Below, in pieces: positions 56,695-64,000 of a stretch of 64,000 bases of DNA; position 1 is the first letter of the stretch; each line of letters begins with the position of its first letter. A program made the position numbers and the translations under genes. Source of the DNA: Sarocladium kiliense (lineage: Eukaryota > Ascomycota > Sordariomycetes > Hypocreales > Sarocladiaceae); the NCBI GenBank assembly GCA_030734395.1, contig JAUZTG010000048.1, forward strand, positions 2,108,001 to 2,172,000, written 5' to 3'. The notes under the pieces were generated by a model. It was not told the DNA's origin. It saw only the letters and a list, made by a program, of their open reading frames with translations, and searched no databases.

Positions 56695-59556
56695 TCACGT
56701 CTGACTGCTTTCTTCCTTGTTCGGTTTCCAGAAGTTCATCAACCGACCGAGTCGGCGTGATTTCCCGCTCTTGGTTTTCTTCTTGTCCGCGTCATTGTCC
56801 AGCGTCACCTCCATCGACAATTTACTTCTCTCCCCGTGTGAGCTGCTGATGAGCCTACTCAGACTAACGAGACTCGATCTCCGCCTTCCGAATGCCGTTG
56901 AGCCAACGGAGACTGGTCTGGCATCGCGGGAGGAAGGCTTGGGATAGCGTGGGTTTGGGCCAGTGAAGGCACTGTCCCTAGTCATCGTCGAGTTGCTCGA
57001 TGTGAGCGAAGGGATGTCGTAGTCCATTGAAATGCGCACCTCTGGTCCCGGCTCGCCCATAAGCAGCGATTGGAAGTTGTTCTCGTCGTTGACAGATGAT
57101 GGTGCGGTCGAGATCCGTTGTGCATCAACGGACATAGGAGACCTGGGTGAGGGGTACGAAGATGCAAGACTGGTCGAGTAGGGGCTCACAGGCATGTTGG
57201 CTGAGTGAGCCGAGTGAAGTGGTCCAATATCAACGGGAGAGAGCTCCTTCCCACCAGAGCTCTTCCTGTATGAAGTTGCTGCTGAATGAGAGGACTCTGG
57301 TCGATTCTGGAAGACGTTTGCAGACCTGAAAATGATGCTGGGGTGATCCTCGACAATGACGTTGTCATGAAGCGAGGTCTTGGAGCGCTCGTTTCGCACA
57401 CAATGAACAATAGAAGGGTCCTTATCGCTCAGCCCAGAGCTCTTCCGTCGGATCATGGGCGGAACCAACTCCTGCGTTGCTTCTGGCACCAGCTCTTTCG
57501 ATGCCACAGCAGGCGGGGTCAGCTCGCCATCCGATTCTTGGTCAGCATCAAACCGCCCATCTGTGCTCTTCGCCTTATCCTTTGGAGCGCCGTCGTCTTC
57601 TTCGTCCTCTTCGAAGACATCCGCCATGGTAGAACTGCTTCCAAAACGGTGAATGCCGTGGCGGCCTGGATCGAACGGCGGCAGATCAGGGGCTGACTCT
57701 GCGCGGCGATGGTAGTGCATGCCGGGTCCACTGAAGCCTTTGAGACCTTGCGCGCTATGCAACCTCCTCTTGCTGGCGTTGCCTGCTGCCTGTGCCGCAT
57801 CCCACTCAGGGTTGTTCGGGAGTGGTGTGTTGAATGGGCCAAGGGCAGCATCCAAATCGATCATAGGCGTTGAAGGCTCATCAGCAGAACGTTTGGTGGG
57901 GGCCGGGGTGGGGGCTGTTGATTCTGGTTGAGATTCTGTGATCATGACAGTCGGTGTTGGTGATGCCAGAGGCTGGGGTGTTGTGTTATCCTCCTCCTCG
58001 TCATCCTCTGGTGGGACGACGGCAGCAGGCGGTGTTGGCGGGCGCTCAGAGACCTTCCCACGCTTGGATTGCCCTTTGGGCTTTCGAGGAAGAATCGATC
58101 CAGCCCAAGCAGAGGCTCGCTTCTTCTTTTTCTGTTTCTTCTCCTTGCGGCTCTTCTTGCCTGATGTAGACTCGCTTGTCTCGCCAACGGATTCCGAGCC
58201 ATGTTCAGAAGATGATCCAACCGATACTGCTCTTGTCATTGAGTCATCAGAGCAGGCACTCTGAGGTCGGGCTTTGGTGGGAGAGCTTGTTGCGAATGCG
58301 TCCAACCCGAAGAAAGACCAGCGCTTGGACGATTTGGAGGGACTAGGCGTGGGCTCACCCAAGACCGTCGGAACAGCGGGAATATCAACGAGGGCGGGAA
58401 TGGAGTTGCGCCGTCGCGGTGATGACTTTGCCTGTGCGGGAAGCGGCTGCTTGAGAGCATGTTCGAGCACGGCGCCAGCCGTACTGGGCCGTGAATCGTC
58501 TAGGTCCCTCGTCGGACTCCGTGACAAAGGTGCCGGGCTGCCTCTGCCAGTCGGGTCTCCTGGAGAACTGAGAGAGATCAACGAGGACATGCTCCCTGTG
58601 ACAGAGTGTCCTGGCTTTGCAGTCATAGTACTAGAAGTATCGCTAGAGACTAAGGATAAAGGCCGAGGAATGAATTCCAAGGTATCCGAGAAACCAACAC
58701 GGGCTCTCGGAACTGGCTTCGGCTCTGTTGTATTGGGTGCAGGAGGATCAAGGACCTTGTGGTCCTCATCGTTCGGAAGCTCCTCTCTTCCTTCTGGCTC
58801 TTGGAACTCAACCTTCGACTCGGGTGGTGTTGGGGGATCTGTTCGAGGTGGGAAAGGTGCGAACTCGGCTCTATGGAAATCCGTAGGGCTTGTAGGCGCG
58901 CTGCTCCCCTTGGACAGGGCGTCGTCGGCAGGTGGAGGAAGTATAGGAATCTCGTTCGAAGAGACAGCGCTTGAGAATCCACGACGGTGGCCTCTGCGTG
59001 GAGGCTGGAAAGTGGGTGATGCAAATCCGCTTTCCGACTTCGTAGGGCTCGTGCTCATGACTGCGATCGAGTTACCATCACGCAAACGTCCACCAACAAA
59101 CTCACTTCCACCTCGACGGTGGCCAAAGCCCCCCGGTCTTTGAGCTGAAGCACCGCCAGTTCTCGGTGTGTTCGGTGAGATCGGAGGGCTCAAAAGCATT
59201 GGTGAAAGAGGCTCTGGTGGTAGGGAGGCTCCGGGATTGAAGCTGAAGGCTGGAAGAGCCATTCGCCCGCCAGAATACCCTAAGTCATCCGAGTCAAGAT
59301 CGAACCTCGGACTGGGGGATTCAATGGCTGATTGTGGCCGTCTGCCGCTCGCTCGTGACAAAGAAGAAGGAGCGGACGAAGGCGACGGTAGAGCGGGAAA
59401 GCTGAAAGGCGGGTTTGGCGGAGGTGCTCGAGGCTCGTGAGGCGAAAGAGGTGCCTCGACGGCGTCCAAGGTTGGTGACAGATGGCCAGCCGTATCTCTG
59501 ACAATTGGCATTGGCGCGGATCCGACTGGCCCATCCGAAAGGCAGGTGGTCGCCAT
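56695..59556 (-). CDS. Large Ser/Pro-rich low-complexity protein, function unknown
   Basis: A single exon of 953 residues on the minus strand. Nearly the whole length is rich in Ser, Pro and Thr, with many SP/TP sites typical of kinase-regulated disordered proteins. It includes RRGHRRGFSSAVSSNEIPIL, a KKSRKEKKQKKKKRASAWAG basic patch near 475-500, and SSKRWSFFGLDAF. A short conserved-looking basic end (KSGKSRRLGRLMNFWKP) could be an amphipathic membrane or partner-binding helix. No signal peptide or membrane helix is visible. Similar fungal proteins are often labelled cell-wall proline-rich in databases, but nothing here shows cell-wall location. The start is the first ATG after in-frame stops. 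Confidence 0.85.
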   Translation of the reverse strand: MATTCLSDGPVGSAPMPIVRDTAGHLSPTLDAVEAPLSPHEPRAPPPNPPFSFPALPSPSSAPSSLSRASGRRPQSAIESPSPRFDLDSDDLGYSGGRMALPAFSFNPGASLPPEPLSPMLLSPPISPNTPRTGGASAQRPGGFGHRRGGSEFVGGRLRDGNSIAVMSTSPTKSESGFASPTFQPPRRGHRRGFSSAVSSNEIPILPPPADDALSKGSSAPTSPTDFHRAEFAPFPPRTDPPTPPESKVEFQEPEGREELPNDEDHKVLDPPAPNTTEPKPVPRARVGFSDTLEFIPRPLSLVSSDTSSTMTAKPGHSVTGSMSSLISLSSPGDPTGRGSPAPLSRSPTRDLDDSRPSTAGAVLEHALKQPLPAQAKSSPRRRNSIPALVDIPAVPTVLGEPTPSPSKSSKRWSFFGLDAFATSSPTKARPQSACSDDSMTRAVSVGSSSEHGSESVGETSESTSGKKSRKEKKQKKKKRASAWAGSILPRKPKGQSKRGKVSERPPTPPAAVVPPEDDEEEDNTTPQPLASPTPTVMITESQPESTAPTPAPTKRSADEPSTPMIDLDAALGPFNTPLPNNPEWDAAQAAGNASKRRLHSAQGLKGFSGPGMHYHRRAESAPDLPPFDPGRHGIHRFGSSSTMADVFEEDEEDDGAPKDKAKSTDGRFDADQESDGELTPPAVASKELVPEATQELVPPMIRRKSSGLSDKDPSIVHCVRNERSKTSLHDNVIVEDHPSIIFRSANVFQNRPESSHSAATSYRKSSGGKELSPVDIGPLHSAHSANMPVSPYSTSLASSYPSPRSPMSVDAQRISTAPSSVNDENNFQSLLMGEPGPEVRISMDYDIPSLTSSNSTMTRDSAFTGPNPRYPKPSSRDARPVSVGSTAFGRRRSSLVSLSRLISSSHGERSKLSMEVTLDNDADKKKTKSGKSRRLGRLMNFWKPNKEESSQT

Positions 59557-62500
59557 AATTGCTCCAGCCGCACCACGGCGACTAAAGTGACGGGCAGCTA
59601 GGAAGCTACGGAGGGTTTCATCGAGAGCCGAGAAGAATTATTCGCCCTGGGAAGGATGTCGTTCGATTGGCTTGGTTGGATTCGTGAGCAGTGGCTGAAG
59701 TGTCGTGAAAGATGTCGGCTCGAGATGACGGTGCTTCGTGAATGCACACTTGGTGAACTATCCGATAATCGCTTGATCTGCTCTTGGTCAGCACTGACGT
59801 TGACAGCGGTCGGCCGTGGGGATGCGACAGGGTCGTCAATGCCGTGGCAGGGCAGTGCAGACTCCTGCGTCTCAAACGCTCGAAAGGAGGGTGCTAACGT
59901 CGGGTAACGGCAAGAGAGAAAGAGTCAAGTACTGACGTTTTGAAGCAGGAAACTAAGAGGCGTCCCTGGAGAGACAATGACAAATGCTATGCTGGCAAAC
60001 GCAGTGTGCAATTCCAATGACGAAGTCGACGATGAAGAGGTGAACCGCCCAGAGAAACAGGCAGTAACGGTAGGGGAGAAAAGAAAAGGAGCGGACGGGC
60101 AGAACCAGCGGCCAACGAGGAAAGGAAAGAAAAGTCTTGTCCAAAGAGCCGTCGCTGGAACTGCACCAGAGGGTTGAGGTTGCTGGAGAGAGGGAGGAGT
60201 TGAAGGTCGGAGGCGACGAGAGCGACGCTGGGGAAGTTGAGAGGAAGAACGAGGACGAGCACACCAGCGAAGCCAGAGACGAGGGAAGTGAGTGAGGGAG
60301 TGTGGCCGTCAGTGGGTTGCCCAGTGGTGGTGAACCTGGAGAACGACGCTGCTGAGCCGGGGGTCGAGGAGGGAGGGGGGGCGTGCGTGGGTGGGCACGG
60401 GCAGTAGCAGGAGACTGGGGGTCTTTGAGGAGGAGTGAGGGAGTGAATGAGGTTGGAAACAAGCAGAACCTGGCTACAGAGGGTCACAAGGCCTAAAAGC
60501 AACACATTGTCGTGACTAGAACACACAATGCGCGTCAATAATAACCATGATTAGCAGGAAAATGGTCGCCACCGCGGCTTGACTCGACTCGCGACAACAG
60601 AGGAAGATGCATCGCCTCAAGGGAAATTGAGATTGAGGATTTTGGGGGGTCCCTGAGGCTTGGGTTCTCCACAGTGTGCCACAGTCTCTCACTGAGGACG
60701 CCCACTAAATTCCCCTAGTCCACTGTGCCTTAGGGACCTGCAGCCACATTGGCATCATGGCTTTCAGGCGATACGACGCTGGGGTACCTGGCAAATGCAG
60801 GGTCATGACACGCTTCCTCAGGTATCTGCGAGCAAGGACCGCATCCCTGTTTACTGGCTGGCTGGGTGGCGGCAACAGCGGCGCGCGCTCTCTCTATGGC
60901 ACTATTGCTGCAATTGATTCCCCACGCGTGAGAGCCGGAACTGGTCGGTGTTGGGGGGTGGTCCAGACTGGCAATATGAGCGAGAGAGGGAAGCGAAGCA
61001 CTGGAATCAGAGGGGAAAAAGGAACGAGGCAGAAAAAGCATGCAGCCATCACGCATTAACCTTCATTCACCCATTCATACTCCTCCGTACGGTACACCAG
61101 GTAACGTCCACACTCAAGTCAGCTAGCTACCGGAAGCCCCGAGTCTCCCAACCTTGATCATCTTAGCTGGAGCCTGGCGCCTTGAAAGTCTGTCCTCACA
61201 TTTGTGCCTTCACCAGTTCTCACATCATCAAATCAACCAGCTCGTATCCCACACCTCTCCTCCCTGTTCCTCTTCCTGGTCCGCTTGAGGCAGTGTCCAA
61301 CTCCACCCCTGACAGGATTTCCCTTCCTCTTCCCACCTCTCATATCGACCACCCACTCACTGCCACTACCATCACCACCACCAGTAACGCCTGCAGGGGT
61401 GGTCATGCAAACTACTGCACCGCGCTGCATGTCCTAGGCGCCTCGGCCCCTGGCTGCTTCGTTGCACGGCGTCAGTCCTTGATTCCTTGTTGTTGTTCCT
61501 GCATCTGTTGCTGTCGCTACCAGACATTGTGAGCTCCCCATGTCACCCTCCCCCGCGCCGCCGTCGTTGATATGAGCGCTTTACCAGATGCGTGTCGATT
61601 CATTGATATATCGTGCATTGTACGATACATGTGTGAATAAGACCAACAGGCAACTCATTGTGCTATCTACACCGACTATCACACTTCACACAGTCTGCCG
61701 CTGCTCCAGCGAACTACCTTCTGCATCTTGGTTCTTGGCCCGGCATCTGGAGCATGCCATCCAGCGGCCCATCCATGGTATCCCACCCCCCTGAGATCAG
61801 GGAGATGACATCCCTCAGTCTTGGACGAAGCCATCGTGAACTTTTTCTTACGCGTGCTAGCCTTGATACGAGCGCGTAGTAACCTCCGTCTTCAACTAGC
61901 GGCTGCCTTCGCGTCAGCAAGTGTCAACAACTTTTCTACGGCCTGCAAACCCGTCCATGCCCGATTTTCACTCCATCCTCCGCGTACCTGCTTTTGTTCG
62001 TCGGCCTGCAGATCGGAGCATTGCGCCGCCTCTGCCGCTCGGCGATTTTTCTTGGTGGGGATACCGTCATGTTGTGCACCACCACTACTGAGGCTAGTTG
62101 CTGCAGGGAGACTTCGCGAGATCCAGCAGCGGGCGCCTCCTTGCCTTGCCTGTGATTTCTAGCCGCTTCACTCAGGGTTATCAAGCGGCGTTGGCTTAGT
62201 TACAAAAGATGCGTCTTCAATGCATGTCGTGCAATGCAGCGGCGTTGTGCCGTTCATGGCTGGCTGAAGCCATACACTTGTACAGCGGCAACTGGGCCAT
62301 GGATCACAAAGTCTCGGCCAGGCTGTCCTGCACAATATTCCCGGTGACGGTCAGCCTACTGTACCATCATCGTACATTCGCTGGCACAATTGGCCCAAGT
62401 CACCACGAACGAAGACTACTCTTGGTATTGCCTGGGCAGCCTCCATCAATGTCGTCAATTTCCTCGGCATTTCCCACTCCAAAGCGGAGCTCAAGCAGCC

Positions 62501-64000
62501 AAAACAAAAAGAATGGCTGAAGCGGAAGCGAAAGAAACAACAAACCCCTCCTTCTACAGGTTACTGGTGTGCCGTTATGGTGATCTTGCGCCGCTGTGGA
62601 GAGGGCTGGAGACGGCCGGCCGACTCCCCCTGACAGATGGGACGCAAGCCATGCTGGGATGCGGGCGCTTGTTCGGGAAGTCGATGTGCATCTCCCTCGC
62701 TTCTGCCAGATTAGGATGATCCCTTTCCCCTCCAACCCCCCTGGGCTATCTCCTGCTACCTCCTTTTCTGTGAGAGTTTCTAAGGTTTCTGACGAAGCAA
62801 ACCCCGTGAGCCTTGAGGTGAGACAAGACATGGGCTCGGTCATCTGAATCCCAGAGTTTCAGATGCAATTGCATACATGGGGGAGACGGCAGCCAAAGAT
62901 TTATGCACCTTCAACGATTGAACAAGTCTGTCTCAGAATCAGAATGCCCCCATGTTTACCGAAATCCCATATCAGCTTTCAGCTCACGCGTGGCCGCATG
63001 CTCCGCGGCCTCCTTCAACCGGGCCAGCTCACGACATCATGGAAGGCACATTCTCCACGTGTTGAGTTTGTACGTACACACCGCAACAAACCTTCCGAGT
63101 ACGTTTGTCGCGCAAACGAACCACGCCTAATCAAGCAAGTGACGAACCCGTCAGCCGACAAATGACAGTCGGTCGCCCAGAGCCTCGTGACAATGCGCGG
63201 AGCCTATTTGCCAAGAGACACCAACGGCAAAGCAAGAGCTCCACCACGTCGTCCCAAGGCCCTAGAACTGAAGGGCGCTGAGTGTAGAATGAAGACCTGC
63301 GCACGCACGGTTCCACTTCCAATCTCAACTGCTCCATCGTGTTTTGTTGATGTTGTGGATTGACACACGATCTTGACAGATTTGATCATCTCCAGCTGGA
63401 AATGAACAGCCACTCTTGTCTCTTCGACTAGGCAGCACTGGCCACACTTCCTTCCAAATCGTGAAGACAGGGCTGGCCCTCAAGTTTCCTCCAGATTGGG
63501 CCAACAGGGATGTTTTCAGGAGTGTCTCATCCACGCCCATTCAGGCGCTGGCTGAGAGCCGAGGCGCCGCCGTGAATGATTAGACGTGATTTCACCTCAT
63601 TCCCATAGAGCCAGGGTTGGCTTTCCTCGATCGCAATCATCGTCATCTGTGCCAAATTAAGCCCTTTCGGCCAGCCCGGCAAAGCCTGACAGGGAGGGTA
63701 CTAATCTCCTCCAAAGCCCGTATTGGTGACACGACTCCACAAGGAGAGGAGTTCGTCCCTTCGTGTCGGTGCCAGCTTTAATTATAAGACAGATGATGAT
63801 GTCTGGCCCTTCGGGGCGCAGTTGTGTGAAGACCGTCATAAGGCGGTGGCGTCTCCTTCCGTTGCTTCTGACTTGAGAGCTGCTGGTCGAGGCCTCTCCA
63901 GGCTCATTGCTTCTGTGATCTGTTGAGGCCGCCTTGCCGAAACTGTCGGCTTGCTATCAGCGCGCGTATCCAGAGGCAGAATGAATCAGCCAATTGTCCG
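59557..64000. other. 4.4-kb region without a recognisable gene
   Basis: No ORF above 190 codons and none with a recognisable domain. The 59.6-60.5 kb part is purine-rich on the plus strand, that is CT-rich in the sense of the minus-strand gene, as expected for its leader and promoter. From about 61.2 to 61.5 kb the plus strand is strongly CT-rich, which could be the leader of a gene to the right of the window. No tRNA or transposon remnant seen. Confidence 0.5.

Noticed and set aside
59953..60462. 169-codon Ser/Pro/Leu-rich minus-strand ORF
   Set aside because: Simple translation of a CT-rich leader; the alternate frame is equally open over the same stretch, so neither is supported.
61182..61532. 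116-codon plus-strand ORF
   Set aside because: Product of a CT-rich tract; no domain and a run of Cys codons from simple sequence.
1..64000. Transposons, repeat-induced mutation scars, viral or CRISPR sequences
   Set aside because: No transposase, reverse transcriptase, integrase, terminal repeats, AT-rich degenerate tracts or spaced direct repeats were seen.

Overview
This is 64 kb of fungal nuclear DNA, most likely from a filamentous ascomycete (Pezizomycotina). Coding density is moderate. Introns are short (about 42-99 bp) with GT(A/G)NGT donors, CTAAC/CTGAC branch sites and (C/T)AG acceptors. The genes are typical fungal orthologues: Snt2, vacuolar alpha-mannosidase, Zn2Cys6 regulators, an Izh/PAQR receptor and a farnesylated Ydj1. 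I cannot name a genus from sequence alone. No tRNA, rRNA, CRISPR, transposase, reverse transcriptase or LTR was recognised.

Layout: 1-3174 snt2 (5' truncated, +); 4004-5332 Env7/STK16 kinase (+); 5831-9207 vacuolar alpha-mannosidase (-); 11085-14112 mitochondrial MutS homologue msh1 (+); 14546-15602 ribosomal stalk protein P0 (-); 16492-18252 trm82 (+); 18538-19372 RS-rich repeat membrane protein (-); 19959-21904 and 23343-25214 two Zn2Cys6 regulators (-); 26167-27495 unknown protein (+); 27935-29281 ER J-protein Erj5 (+); 29709-30805 PAQR receptor (+); 31019-31929 four-helix membrane protein (-); 32988-34695 MFS transporter (+); 35207-37466 HSPA12-like Hsp70 (-); 38025-39857 unknown coiled-coil protein (+); 40066-41040 GPATCH11-like protein (-); 41494-44316 nop14 (-); 44577-45594 unknown anchored protein (+); 45842-47135 GRF zinc-finger protein (-); 48441-50982 CLIP-170-like CAP-Gly protein (+); 51520-52370 bZIP regulator (-); 53953-55418 ydj1 (+); 56695-59556 Ser/Pro-rich protein (-); 59557-64000 no recognisable gene.

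Most genes are core housekeeping: chromatin, mitochondrial DNA repair, ribosome assembly and stalk, tRNA modification, protein folding, microtubule plus ends and vacuolar glycan turnover. They do not form a pathway or biosynthetic cluster. Two J-domain proteins and one Hsp70-like protein lie in the window but sit in different compartments or families, so the clustering is probably coincidental. Gene models were built by joining exons by hand; each joined CDS is a whole number of codons and keeps family motifs across junctions.

The points most worth checking are: the P0 gene, whose last 7 coding bases sit alone in a terminal exon carrying the end of the conserved stalk tail; a small membrane protein with internal Ser-Phe-Phe repeats; an in-frame 66-bp intron inside a membrane helix; a short-zipper bZIP; the HSPA12-like protein; and a G-quadruplex motif upstream of the mannosidase gene.
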